64,000 nucleotides of DNA from Lampris incognitus (lineage: Eukaryota > Chordata > Actinopteri > Lampriformes > Lampridae), in assembly GCF_029633865.1 (NCBI RefSeq), contig NC_079219.1:50357008-50421007 (forward strand). Reading direction: 5' to 3'. Of the stretch, positions 14,901 through 29,253 are shown one piece after another. The notes beneath the pieces were generated by a model. That model was given only the letters and a program-made list of their open reading frames with translations, searched no databases and had not been told where the DNA came from. The translations under genes and the position numbers were made by a program. The first letter of the stretch is position 1. The number at the start of each line of letters is the position of its first letter.

Positions 14901-17828
14901 GACCCCGAGATACTTGAACTCCTTCACTTGAGGCAACAACTCATCCCAACCCGGACGGGGCAATCCACCATTTTCTGGTAGAGAACCATGACCTCAGACT
15001 TGAAGGTGCTGACTCTCATCCCGGCCATTTCACACTCAGCTGAAAACCACCCCAGTGCACGCTGGAGGTCGCATTTTGATGAAGCCAACAAAACCACATC
15101 ATCTGCGAAGAGCAGAGATGCAATTCTGAGGTTTCCAAAACAGACACACTCCTCACCTTGGCTGTGCCTTTAGATCCTGTCAATGAAAATCACAAACAGA
15201 ATCGGAGACAACGGACAACCTTGGCGGAGTCCGACACCCACCAAAAACAAGTTTGACTTTGTGCCGAGAATGTGGACACAACTCTCACTTTGGTTACTGT
15301 CACTGGTGTACTAAATTGGATGCTTCCATTTACAGGTGTTCTCAAAATATTAACATATGGCTACATTACCATAGACCATCTATATAGAATATAACTTAAC
15401 ACATAATATTTAGAATGATCTATTTACTGTTATTTAACCCCCTAATAAACACATAAAACATAATTACAATAAATATACATGTACAACAAACTATCAAACC
15501 CCCCACTCTCCTATCCTATTACTTGGTCCCTCTTGGAATGTTTGCTGGTATGCGTACGCCTGGGGGACTCTTCTGGCTGAACACCCTGGCGCAAACACAG
15601 GACAGGTAAGTGTTTATGCAAACAACTTAAACAGTGTTCACTAAACTTAAGTACCAGCACACACTTCACACCACAATATTATAGCACATAGATGTTACTA
15701 CTCAAAAACAGAACTTAATTTCAACCATTGTTCGTCAACTGTTAACAAACATATGCACAACAGTATTGTCAGAGTCTAATCTAACTCCATTCTCTTTCAG
15801 GCAGGGCTGAGTACCTACCACAGCACCTACCAGAAGACAATAATCAATCATGGTTTAAAATATTCAATAAATATTCAATGAATCTACTACTATTTTCAGC
15901 TGCTCCCATTAGGGGTCGCCACAGCGGATCATCCGTTTCTATTTCTTCCTATCCTCTGCGTCTTCCTCTGTCACACCAGCCACCTGCATGTCCTCCCTCA
16001 CCACATCCATAAACCTTCTCTTTTCCTCTTCCCTGGCAGCTCCATATTCAGCATCCTTCTCCCAATATACCCAGCATCTCTCCGCCACACATGTCCAAAT
16101 GCTCTATATCAATCTTGCTTCTCTTGCATTGTCTCCAAACCCTCCAACCTGAGCTGTCCCTCTAATATACTCATTCCTAATCCTGTCCTTCTTCATCACT
16201 CCCAATGAAAATCTTAGCATCTTCAACTCTGCCACCTCCACCTCCAACTCCTGTCTTTTTGTCAGCACCACTGTCTCCAAACCATATAACATAGCTGGTC
16301 TCACAACCATCTTGTAAACCTTCCCTTTAACTCTTGCTGGTACCCTTCTGTCGCAAATCACTCCTGACACTCTTCTCCACTAGGGCTGCACAATATATCG
16401 AAACTCTACCTTCATCGCGATATCAACATGCGCGAGATACGTATCGCAAAGGACTGCTTTAACTGCGATAAATGGTTTATGCACGTGCCATGACTTCACA
16501 CTGCATACTACTAGGGTTTTGTGTTGACTTTGGTACCCCCTTCTGGAAAAAAGGGCGGTAGTGTCACTTGGCCGTTTTCGCCTCGGTAACAACAAAATAG
16601 AATGTAAAAAATAAAATTCTAACATTAGTTACTCACTCTGCAAAACTGGTAAGACATCCGTTTTAAATGGAGACTGTTAGGTAATCATTTATAGTATAAA
16701 CTCCTAGTAGCTGCTATATCTAAATAGGCCTAGATGTTCTGTTAAAGTGATGAAGAAACCATATTGCCATGCAACCAAGTTGGTGCTATTTGTTCATTGT
16801 CAATATAGCGGCTGTAGCCTGGGGCATTTTTTTTTCTTCTTCAATAAAACCATGTTGCTGGAATGGAAATAATGCATTTCTTTTTTTTTATTCAGTGTGC
16901 ATAGGCTGTTCATTGTCTGGGGTCTATGTTAGCAGCAAACTTAAAGCAGCAAGACATTAAAACTGTATTACTTCAATATTTATGTACCGCGAATCATATC
17001 ATCATTGCAACATTCAACAGCGTTATCGCATATCACGTTTTCCTAATATCGTGCAGCCCTATTCTCCACCCACTCCACCCTGCCTGCACTCTCTTATTCA
17101 CCTCTCTTCTGAACTCCCAATTACTTTGGACAGTTGACCCCAAGTATTTAAACTCATACGCCTTCGTCACCACTACTCCTTGCATCCTCACCATTCTACT
17201 GTCCTCCCTCTCATTCACGTATATGTATTCCGTCTTGCTCCTACTGACTTTCATTAGTCTTCTCTCCAGTGCATACCTCCACCTCTCCAGGCTCTCTTCA
17301 ACTGCACCCTACTCTCACTCCAAATCACAATGTCATCCGCAAATATCATTCAACAAGTAGAGTCATTAAGTATTTTATACAAAATGTGCAATTAATACAA
17401 AAACCCAGCTGTGCAATATTTACAAGGCCAAAGCCACCAGTCACTAGAAACAAAGTGCCCTTTGTTATAAGAGCATCTGCTATATTTCTATACCACATTT
17501 ATACCACACACATACATGTCAATGTACAGTATGTCCACAGCGAGGAAAAAGAGAAGTGTTCAGAGAGCAATAATCTGCAAGGAAATTAAATGGGACAAAC
17601 AAGGGAGGGGATGGCCAGAATCTCAAATCTAAATAACTGCATTGCATTATGAGTCAAGTTTACTGCCTTAATAATAATACCAGCAATAATAGTAATAATA
17701 ATGGGCCATCCATCCATTATCCAAACCACTTATCCTGCTCTCAGTGTCGATGCTGGAGCCTATCCCAGCAGTCATTGGGCGGCAGGCGCGGAGACACCCT
17801 GGACAGGCCGCCAGGCCATCACAGGGTC

Positions 17829-17920
<92 letters not shown>

Positions 17921-20900
17921 GACAATTTAGTACGACTGATTCACCTGACCTACATGTCTTTGGACTGTGGGAGGAAACCGGAGCACCCGGAGGAAACCTA
18001 CACAGACATGCGGAGAACATGAAAACTCCACACAGAGAACGACCCTGGACAACCCCCAAGGTTGGACTACCCCGGGGCTCGAACCCAGGACCTTCTTGCT
18101 GTGAGGCGACCGTGCTAACCACTGCGCCATCCTGCCGCCGTAATAATAATGGGCAGGACAAAATTGCTTTTGTAAATTTAGTTGGGCCAAGACAAGAAAG
18201 AAGAGTTTTTTTTTAATGTGTCACAGACAGAATGGGAGTAATCTTGCGACCTTGTCCTGGATATTTGAACATTTCAAAAAGTCCCATATATCAACAGTGC
18301 GGCAAACATTTTCAGTGCATTAGAAAGACAAGAATAGAATGGATGATGTTATCTATTGCCAGTGTTCGGTATATTACGTACTAAATAGAAGCTATATGAA
18401 CGTTACTTGCATACTGAGCGGCAACCCAAGATCCTATCACAAGTGACCCTTCTCGAGACGCCTTTGAGTTGAGACGTTTTGTGATGTCAGGTGTGAACAG
18501 CAATCAGTCTCACCTAGATCTAGACACAATATGGATATATTGGATACAAAACACCAGGTCTGAACAGGCCCTTGACAGCTCTTACGCTATTTTCAAGTGA
18601 CACTGTAAAGGATTCACTTTTCTGTACAACTGTTGAGCAAATGCCACTGAGCAGGATTAAAGAACCAAATAAAACATTTTTTGCTGATACACATCTACGA
18701 ATTCTCCAAGAGTATGTTCTAAATTTACTACCTGAAAAGCATGCACTACCTATGTACTGCTCTTGGGTCAGCACAAAAACTAATGAGTCTACTGGTCTTT
18801 ATCTATGTCTGTTAGATCAGGAGTAGATGAAGATAGAATAAGATTATCAGCATTTTACAGTCTGCAGACATACAGCAGCAATGTACCAGTTAGAATGGCT
18901 AACATAGCAGGCCAATAGAAAATGTAAAAGAGATTTCAAGATTTAGTCCCAAAAATGTGGTGTTGACTGAATGACCGCTAAATGACTGCTGCCACACACT
19001 CAATCTGTGAGTGTGAGTGTATGGTGTATGTGTCTGTGTGTCTGTGTCCTGGTACCTTGGCATTGCGGCTGAAGTGGCGGGTGGCGAGGGGGTAGGCAGA
19101 GGTGAGGGAGGAGGCAGAGGGTATGGAGGGAAGGGGGCTATCAGAGCCCCCCCCTCCTCCACCTCCTCCACACCCTCCTCCTCCACTGCTTTTCTCCCCT
19201 CCTCCCTCACTCTCACTGGTCCTACTGCCCCCCAAGACCCTGCGCCGCAGGGAAGGAGAGCTGCCAGGGGTGCTGCGTGGAGAATTACTGGCCGTACTGA
19301 AGACAGACAGGAGAAGAGGAGAGAAGAGGTTAGAAGAATAGACACCATTTCATTTCTGAGGTTTCCTCTTTACCCCCTTAAAACCCCTGGCCTTTGCAGA
19401 GAGGCTGCATGTTACAGATTTTATATTCAAGCCATGCAAGGTAACAACTTAGACTCCCTTTGACAGGCAAGAACAAGGTCAAAGGCTCAACTGAGCTTGT
19501 TTCAGCTCGCGCAGCAATCTATGGAGATAAAGTTAGGCTATTTACAGCCATTCACTGAGGGGCCATAAGCCGGTCTCAATAAAGAACTGTGGAGCACACA
19601 GGAGTGAGTGACGACAGCACCAGCAGTGTACGCTGAAACATAACCGTAAGGCTGAGGAGATATTGCGATGAGATAATTCAGAGGATTTCTTCTAAAGCAT
19701 CTCAGTGAAGGTTGCGGGGCAAAAAGCTGAAGACATTAAAGTGAAACTTGTGTTCACTCAGGTTTTTCTATTGAGCTTTAAGCCTTCATGTGTAGCGACA
19801 GACAAAGTTATACTGTTATCCACACCCTGAAGAAAGCAAGAAAGACATGAATGCTTGTGTAACACTGGTGGAATTAAAAAAAAAAGCCCAAAAAAACCAA
19901 AACAACAACTTGGCCATGCTTGGGCGGGGGGGGGGGGGGGGTGATGAGAAAAATAACTGAATCCTGTTAAAATCAACATGTTTCATCCGTGAATGGGCTT
20001 TACTGCAGCCAAAATACGTGCGTCTCATGTTACGGTCATAGGCCCAAGACAATGACGATATTTATGCCACAACACAGTCGCCATGGTTACACTTTCCTTC
20101 CTGTGAAAGTAAAGCACAAAGCATTTTCAGTCTTTAAGTCAACTTACAAATCTTTTAAACAGAGAAAACACACACACTGACTTCATTCTCAAGTCAGCTC
20201 AGAATATCATAAATCACATGACACTGTCCAGGAGCGCTCCAAAAATACTAAGACTAAGTAGGGACTGAGACGGCCTTAGCTTATGATATTGTCCAAACTG
20301 ATGATACGCTGATGACACGGCTAGAGCAGGTCATTTACTCCTTCTGTATGAGTAAGTAGGTGTTTGATAATTTCCTAAAATAATCCAAGACAATAAATCT
20401 GAAACTAACTGTATCACTGTAGCTCCCTCCTTGTGGTTCAGATGAATGCACACATACATTGACCCAAGACTATCCATTTTAGCCCCACTTTTAAGATACA
20501 TACTAATTTTCCTCGGGACATCTTCTTGCCTTCACTCTATTAACATGTCATCTTTTGGTATTGCCTGCCCTTCCTCCTCTCGCATTTCCCCTTCCAATCC
20601 AACTGGAGTGTCAGTGCTGCCAGGGTAGCCTACAGCTCCTACCCTGCAGAACATTCTGCCGTTGTCCTGGCGACCGGAGGTAAGGGGCTGGAGTATCAGC
20701 AATAAAAACCAGCATCTCTATGGTAACGCCACTGACTGTTGGAGCAACCCGCTCAGCTCCAAGATGGACATTGAAAAAGAGTGGCTAAACTGTATGCAGC
20801 ATGCTCTGATACCGCTGCCAGAGTTGTGGTTGAGGAGTGCATCTTTGATATTGTATCATTTACACAATTGGTACACCACTGGTTCTCAGGGACCACCAGT

Positions 20901-23900
20901 ACTGCAGGTTTTCTATTGTGCCAGGTTGTTAATACATTTACCTGTTGAGACAGTTATTCCAGCTTATTCAAATCAGGGAGGGTTTTTTTTTATATGTATA
21001 TTTTTTTGGCATTTTCCACCTTTATTTGATAGTGATAGTAGAGAGAGACAGGAAAGGCAGGGGAGAGAGAGGGGATGACATGCAGAAAAGAGCCCGGGCC
21101 GGATCCAAACCCAGGCCACTGCGGTAAGGACTCAGCCTTATGCGTTACATGCTCTACCAGGTGAGCTACCAGGTGAGCCACCAGGGCACCCCTCAGGGAG
21201 GTTTTTTACCTGGAACAACTGGTGAACGTAATGAAGTACCTGCCAGAATAGAAAACCAGCAGGACTGGTGGGAACTGAGGTTCTAACTGAGAACCACTGG
21301 TCTATTACAGCTTTACTATTTTAAGAGCTATAGTAAGTGGTATAATGCCCTCTCAAACAAGGGCACTGGAGACTTAATGTGCTTGGTCTGAGTGCATTCT
21401 AGATGAGCAAGACCAGGACCGTCGCCTAATCGAGCACGTGCTCGTAAGAATCTGTCAGTGTTTACAGACCAACACTAAGGCCTTGTTCAGACTGCAGGCA
21501 AATCAGATTTGTTTCTCAAATCAGATCTTTAAGACAGACTGTCCGCACTGTTATTTGCAAGGGATCAAATCAGATTTGTGTGTCTAAACATCACCAATCT
21601 AGCTGCATGGGTTGCTGTGGTAATGACGTAGGTGTGAGTAACTACATTCGCTGGTGACGCGGTTCACCAACGTGGAAGCACGAGAAACGGAAATCCATCA
21701 TCTCACCTTCCAAACAATCACACAGTCAAGTCATGGTGCAAAACTCCTCCGTCGCACCAGACAAACTCAGTGACGGAGGAGGCTGGTATACATTGCGATG
21801 TTCTGTGCTGCAGTCGTGGCGGGCACTTTGGACTTGTCATTGTGTGTCACATTGCAAGTGACGCAAAAGACAGTTTGAAATCCGATTTGGGTGGCCAGAG
21901 CATCCGGACTGAGACACATCTGTAGAAATCAAACCACCAATCAAACCGGAATTTCAAACCACCTACAAATGTGCTTTAGAGCCGATTTGCAAAATTTGCA
22001 TTTCATTTGTTTTTGTTTTTTGCTGTCCAGACTTTCTAAACTCAATCTGGATGCAATCTGGATATGCCAAAAAGTGGATTTGGGCTGGCACTCTGAACAA
22101 AGCTGAAGGCTACATTCAGACTGCAGGCAAAAGTGGCCAAAATCTGATTTTTTTTTTTTGGCCTACATGTTACAGAAGTCTATGGCTGCACAATACTGGA
22201 AAAACTCACGTTTTTCCCCCTCTGTGATATGTATTGTGATATGAAAAAATACATGAATTTTCACCAGATGACTTGAATAGCTCCATTTGTTAAGAATTCA
22301 TCATTTTAGAATGACGGATGATTTTGTGGGGGAGTTGTTGAGAAACTGAAAAAAGAACAGTGCCTTTTTTCGCCAATTTGTACGGGAGAAGATGGAGCCA
22401 GACAGGCGACGGCCGAGAACAGTGACGCGCAGATCGGCTATGACGTCATCCGAATCCGCATATACGCATTATCCATGCGCCGCCCACCCGAACGAATTGT
22501 TTTCTCCGATTTAAAGACCCGCAGCCGATCACTCATTACCATCATTTCTCAGTAGGGTACATGAAGCATGACGATACGGTAAAATATTAAACCATGTTTA
22601 AGGGACCAGTTTTGTGGCCATCATATACATATATCATATACATCCAGCACTTTGCAGCTGTTGCATATGAAATACCCAGCACTTAACTGGTCCCACACGG
22701 AAATGTTCGGCCCTTCCTTTTTCTTTGTTTTTAATGCTCCTTTTTTCATTTTGTCTCAGTTCTTTTCTTTTTCTTTTTTTTGCCTCCACTGTTGCTTAAG
22801 GCAAATGGACGCCACAATTGGCGCAATGGGAGTCTAGTCTGCTCATTTTTGCCTGACGAAAAATTAAGCTTAAAATATGTTCACATTTTAGAGACTGTAA
22901 TTTTCTTCATTAATTATGTATTATTTCACCCACCCACAACCCATCCGCTTTTATGACTCGGCTCGCCTGACCCGCGATCCACTAGCTGAGAAGCAGACGA
23001 GCATGTCGATGGGTCCGAGAACTGAATCGGGAGGAAATTATTGTCGCGAATTCGGGCGGGGGGGGGGGCAGCCCGGCCGGACCGTCACAGCCGGGGCGCG
23101 AACTCAGATATCCCGCACCGCGGGCGACAACGTCGACCAGTCGACTAAAGGGTCCGCTTATTCGTGTACGTTACGTTATGTTATATCAGACAGACGTCTC
23201 TTGTAGATTAGTCATAGAACATGAGAACGGTGCGAGTTGTTCATTTGTATCAAGCAGCAACAAATTGCAGCATGAGGTGTCTTGAGTTCATTTGCATTAC
23301 GCGGAGCGTCCTGCGACGTGACTACTGCGTATGCGCACATCACGATGACGATACTGGAACAATACATCATGCAGCCCTACAGAGAGCAGATCTTTTTCTA
23401 AGCAGTGTGAACACACAAATCTGGCCCAAATCTGATCTTTTCCAATCAGATTCGGGCCATGTGGTCCTAAATCCAATACAGGTCTGGTTTTTTTGTTGCA
23501 ACGCGACCTGTTTGAACAGTCATATCGGAATTCATGCGACTTTCGCAGCACTCTAGATCAACATCCATCACAATCACGCGCTGGCAGGAATACGTGATTA
23601 CAAAAATGGAAGACAGCTGCGACGGAGGTAGTCAATGGCGGGACAGCGAGGTGTTAGACGTCCGAAGTATTTGGGGTGACACTTCCGTACAAGCAAAACT
23701 TGAGGGGTCGTACTGCAACCGGTCTGTGTTTGAAAGCATATCGAAACAAATGGCTGAACGGGACACAGAAGACCGCGGCTGCAGCGCCAGAGAAAAGTTA
23801 AGGGCCTTAAAAGCCAAGTAAAAAGAAGCCAAAGACTCAAACCAATGAAGCGGTCATAGTCGGGTCGCCTGCCCGTTTCACAGTGAGTTGGACCGTGTTT

Positions 23901-26900
23901 TGGGTGAGAAGCCCCGCTGTCAGACGTTACGGCTCTTTCATGGCATTGGCGATGCAGGCGAAGAGGAGCCGTACAACGGCCTGCTGCATGTGACGTCTTG
24001 GTAATCATTATTTTTGACCATGCGGGCCAGTTCAGGACCGTGACCAGTTCACACTGGAAGTCTGATATGGGCCACATTTAAAACATAATGTGAACAGCCA
24101 AACAAAAAAAAATCGGATCTGAGCAATAAATCCAAATTGAGCGCCAAGGCTTAAAGTCTGAACATAGCCCAAATCCTCCAGCAACCGCAATGGAGAGGCT
24201 GAGGCAAGATTACCATAACCTTTCATGCACTTTTGTTTACCTGATACAGCCTTGCCCCCCCCGCCCCCATTCACCCCGTCGTCCCCAACAGATGGTACTA
24301 ACTCGGTACACGATCGGTAAACGTCACGGGGGATGTCCCGGGTGAACTCATTGAGGAAAACACAAGGAACGAACAAGTCGACACTGTGAACCATGGACAG
24401 CATAATGCGGCGAGAAAATAAATATGTAACGGCATATCACTGCTAAAACCTGTAAGCGTAAATGAGATCCACGTGCACGGATGTAGAGGAACCCGCGCGG
24501 AACTCAAACAGCCACGCATGCATGTTTTTTTTGGGGGGGGGGGTCCTCGCTTTTCTCCCCAATTGCATTTGGCCAATTACATCCCGGTCGCTGCTCCACC
24601 CCCTCTGCCGAGCCGGGGAGGGCTGCAGACTACCACATGCTTCCTCTGACAGTACATGGGAGTCGCCAGCCACTTCTTTTCACCTGACAGTGAGGAGTAT
24701 CGCCTGAGGGACGTAGCGCTCGGGAGGATCACACTATTCCCCGCAGTTCCCCCTCCCCCCGAACAGGCTCCCCGACCGACCCACCCACCAGAGGAGGCAC
24801 TAGTGCAGCGACCAGGACACATACCCACATCCGGCTTCCCACCCGCAGACAGGGCCAATTGTGACTGTAGGGACACCCAACCAAGCTGGAGGTAACACGG
24901 GGATTCGAACCAGTGATCCCAGTGTTGGTAGGCAAAGTAATAGACCACTACGCTACCCAGACGCTTCGCATATTTATTTTGCGAGCGCTTTCACAGCACT
25001 CGCGCACAGAATATCTCTGCCCACGTGAGCAATATTGTAGTGTGCAAGGAGAAAACAATGTTTTAAGCGCGTGCAGAACCCAAAGGAGCACGTGACTGTT
25101 ATCCCCGCGCGCACAACTACTATCATTGCTCTTGCTCGCAGAACTCACCTGCTCACTCGCAGGTGTTTTTCCTTTTGGGCAGAAAGTGAGTGGACCCAGT
25201 CACCACTTTATCCCTAAATGTAATTGGTTACAGTCCTCATGTCTTATGATTGCCCATTGTCTTTGTATTGGCTACAGGATCTAAGTTTAAAAAAAAACAA
25301 TTATCAGTGTTTTATCAAATTAATATCAACGATGGAAGAAACAAAAGACAGAACTCAAATACATTCAAGTGCATTGCTCTGTGTAAGATGTTTCATATAT
25401 TCAGGTCAATCTCATTTAAATAGACACAAATCACAACAGAAGTTATTTCAGGGCACTTTTTATACAGACCTGGTCTATGTGGTTTGTCCAAGTGGTGTTG
25501 CCGTACCCAGCTGTCCAAACTGGCGGACCCACTCGCGCATGCGCAACTCATATCGTGTAGTGAAAGGGCACGGTGTTTCTTCATCCTTTCTTGTTTACTT
25601 GCACCTATACACAGACACCGGCCAATCATAAGACGAGGACTGTAACCAGTTATATTTAGGGATACAATGGCGACTGGGTCCGCCCACTTAAGGCCTTTAC
25701 ACACCAGGGGCCGGTTTTTTATTTTCGTGCAATTCGCACGTCAATAAATTTTTTCGAACTGTTGTTTTTGTCATGAGTGCTTTCACACAGAAAGGGAATA
25801 TTACGCAGCAAAAAAAGCAACACAGATTTTTTATTTGGAACAAGGTCGATTTTTCTGAATACACTGCGAATAAAGGCATCAACCAATCATGTTGTACGGA
25901 ATGGACATCACGTCACAAGTCCTGATGACAATGGCAGACCTGTTGATCACCCTGTATGACAAGTGACACAAAAATTATAAATACAATGAACTCAAGGACA
26001 ATGTGTGGAGGAGCATCGCCGAACAACTAGACTATCAGGATAGTGATTAGCTTTTGTAGTTTACTTTTGGATGTAGGTAGCAAGGCAACGGTGTCAGCAG
26101 GTTTGGCAGTTGTCCAGGGTGTCTCCCCTGCCTGCCGCCCAGTGACTGCTGGGATAGGCTCCAGCATCCCGTGACCCTGATCAGGATAAGCGGCTTGGAT
26201 AATTAATGGACGGTTAGATGATATTTGCTTTTTATATATCCGTTTTTGTTTTTGCTCTTACTTGTTTGATCTTACTGTTGTTTTGCCTTGTCTGGTTTTA
26301 TATATTTTCTGTGAAGCACTTTATGGCATTGTTTTAGAAAAGTGCAATATTATTGTTATTATTAACTCTGTGTAGCTTTTTACCAGGGCACTGCATACGG
26401 AATGTCCAAAGTAACACAAGACCCTGGAGCAACTGTTGCCAGTATGAATAGTTTTGGTGCCAAGTATTCGCAGGCGAGTGTTTCGCATTTCAGTGTTTCC
26501 GTGTGGTTTATTCGTCGTGTCCCCGGTGTGTAAAGGCCTTTGCAGCAGAAGAAGAAAACCCACTCGCGAGCGAACCGGTGAAAGTCATGATAGCGGCTGT
26601 GCGCCCGGGGATACCAGTCACGTGCTCCCTCGCATTCTGAGCGCGCTCAACGCATGGTTTTCTCCGAGCGGGCTACTGCTCGCGCGGCCGGAGAGGCACT
26701 GCGCGCGAGCGCTGTGAAAGCGCTGGCAAACATAATAAGGGTGCGTGGCTGTCTTGAGTTGCGCGCGCGGCTCCTCTACATCCGCGCAAGTGGATCTCAG
26801 TTGCGCTCGTGGATGTTGGCAGCGATATGCTGTCATCGAACCAACGCATTTTAACTAACAAAGCGCACAGTTGGGTGCCCACCCGTACGGACACGCAATT

Positions 26901-29211
26901 GTCAGTTGAGACCGAATGGAATAATAACATCACGCCTTCCGACAGGCACCGCGCAACCACGCAAATTCCCCGTTTGCCTCCAGATGCTCATTGGGTCCTA
27001 AACAAATAAGCCGGCGCTCTGTGTGATACAGATTGGTCCCCTGCAGGCGAACATATCATGCACGTCCCACCCATATTGCCAGGGGGACGTGCAGACGGCG
27101 ACCTTTTTGGCCATGCAAAATGCGCCCATAAATTGGGCTTCACACAGTAAACAAAAGAAGAACAGCGGATGGTGGTGAATATCGCCCCATCGGTAACTCT
27201 GCGATCACAACCAATTATAACACTTACTCGAACATGTCATGAGGCGGTTTCGATTCAGCAGATATCCAGACACGTTGTTCCCTACTGTATCAATATGGCA
27301 CCGGCGCTGCGTGCGGCGAGCAGAACAAACAGACGCCACGGACTAATCCTTCCTTCTGACTCGCTTTGCATTGGGGTTGCCGGATAGCGTCGCGGACGTC
27401 ATTTCGAAACCGATTTTTTTCTTCCCCTTCATAGGTCGTTCACTTCTGCGGCGAGGTACCGGACCTGCCGCTCACATTCCGTCTCTATACGCCCGGTACA
27501 GGGGCTGACGCTGCTGCGCCTATCAGTAATCCCCATTGAGCCGAAACCGAGCGGAGCAGCGAAGAGACGAGGAGGAGGAAGGAGGGAGGGAGGGAGGGAG
27601 GGAGGGAGGGAGGGAGGGAGGGAGGGAGGTGACTCTATAGAAGTGAGGGGCCAGGCTCTACTTAGTTGAACTGGGGGACACCGATGTGATAAGGCAAGGA
27701 ATAAGATAAACCAAGGCAAGCTACAACGCAGTGTTTGAAACCTTTATCATCCGGTTTCACATAGTTTAAACAGGCGATACTGACGCAAGGAAATTAAGTG
27801 GGTAAATTAAAATGTGCAGACAGTCATATAGTCGATTAAATACAATGTTAATATGAGGACCCTGGTTAAATCCATATGGTGTCATGTACGAATGAAAAAA
27901 CATGTAAGGCCATGGCTTTGTAGCACTGCAATTACAGCAGTACAGAGACCATGGCTGCCTGTAGTGAATCCACCTGGCTGTGGCCCAAACCCACCCAATC
28001 CCTTAACCCTCAATCTCTGACCATCCCTCTGGATTACAGACCACATCATAATCCACACAGACCTTGGCTAGGGCCCACATCTCCTGCATTCTGCCTCTCC
28101 CTCTCTGTAATCTCCTTTTCGGAGGGTCACCAATGGCCTGTGGTAATCTCCGAGTTCATGGGCCAAGTGGGCATGGTAAAGAGGGCAAGAAAGTGTGAAC
28201 ACAGACTAAAAATGACAACCAAAACAACATGAAGGCTGCAAGCATCTGGAATGAGGTGAGAACATACTTCCTTGCCACCCTCTTTCCACTGAAAAAACAG
28301 TTTTGAGCGGAAGTCCACTACAGCAGGTCAATGCCTTTGGGGTAATTACTACGAGAGCGGTGTTTTAGGCATACGCTCAGCATGTTTTCAGCATCTGCAA
28401 TGCAAAGTCTCTGGGGTGACGATTTTCTGCTACGAGTAACTCCATACAAATCCATGATGCAAACGGAAAATAGCTGCCAAGAAACAATGGCGCTGGAATG
28501 GAGACAATTGATTGGCACATTTTGAGCATGGCAGCAGATCATAAATTATCAATTTAGGCATCCAAGCTAAATAACAGAGGAATGTGAGCAACTGGGGGTT
28601 TAGCTGATCCAAGAAAGGGGTCACGGTGCTGTACTGACATTGAGTAGGAGCCAGGGCATGAGTGGTCACGATTATCATCAAGCATTATCAGCCAATCCCT
28701 CTCGCCTAAGGTTCAAAAAGTCAGCGTGCTGTTAAGTTTTACTGTTAGTCAAATAAGCTTGAACATGCAAAGAATTTGACTTGTTGGAATGCTCTTTTTT
28801 TTTTTTTAAACTAAAGGCATGACAAAATTCTGAAGAAGTTTGCTAAAAATATCTAAAATATTGAAAAACAGGGTATCTAAGAATCTTTTCATATAGGAAT
28901 ACCTAGAGGACAAAGTAGTAAAGGGATTAGGAAATAAGTATCTTTTTACGAAGCATTCACCGATAAGAGATAATATATATATCTATCCATTTTCCAAACC
29001 ACTTATCCTGCTCTCAGGGTCGCGGGGATGCTGGAGCCTATCCCAGCAGTCACTGGGGGAAGGCGGGGAGACACCCTGGACAGGCCGCCACACTATCGCA
29101 CAGGGCCGACATAAAACACACACACACCCACACACATTAATACCTAGGGTATTAATGTGTTGGTACGGCCGATTCACCTGACCTACATGTCTTTGGACTG
29201 TGGGAGGAAAC

Positions 29212-29253
<42 letters not shown>

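Larger units (their letters stand above)
22108..24170. mobile_element. Harbinger-like repeat, copy 2, with a Myb/SANT-like fragment and a nested hAT
   Basis: The left end TACATTCAGACTGCAGGCAA and the inverse of the right end (CTATGTTCAGACTTTAAGCC at about 24168) look like diverged inverted termini with AATCGGATTT-type subterminal motifs. The plus-strand fragment at 23580-23830 resembles the DNA-binding partner protein of Harbinger elements. A hAT-like element (22191-23379) is nested in the left part. Confidence 0.5.
24230..26880. mobile_element. large inverted-repeat element with several nested insertions
   Basis: Arms: 24440-24525 pairs with 26735-26830 (GATCC.CGTGCACGGATGTAG against its inverse) and 24965-25140 pairs with 26590-26735 (GGAGCACGTGACTG, GCGCTTTCACAGC). 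A SINE (24526-24962) sits in the left arm, and two MITEs (25183-25690, 25693-26535) sit between the arms. The outer ends are unclear. Confidence 0.6.

Noticed and set aside
27429-27719. 96-codon minus-strand frame with PPSLPPSLPP repeats
   Set aside because: Translation of the (GGGA)n microsatellite.
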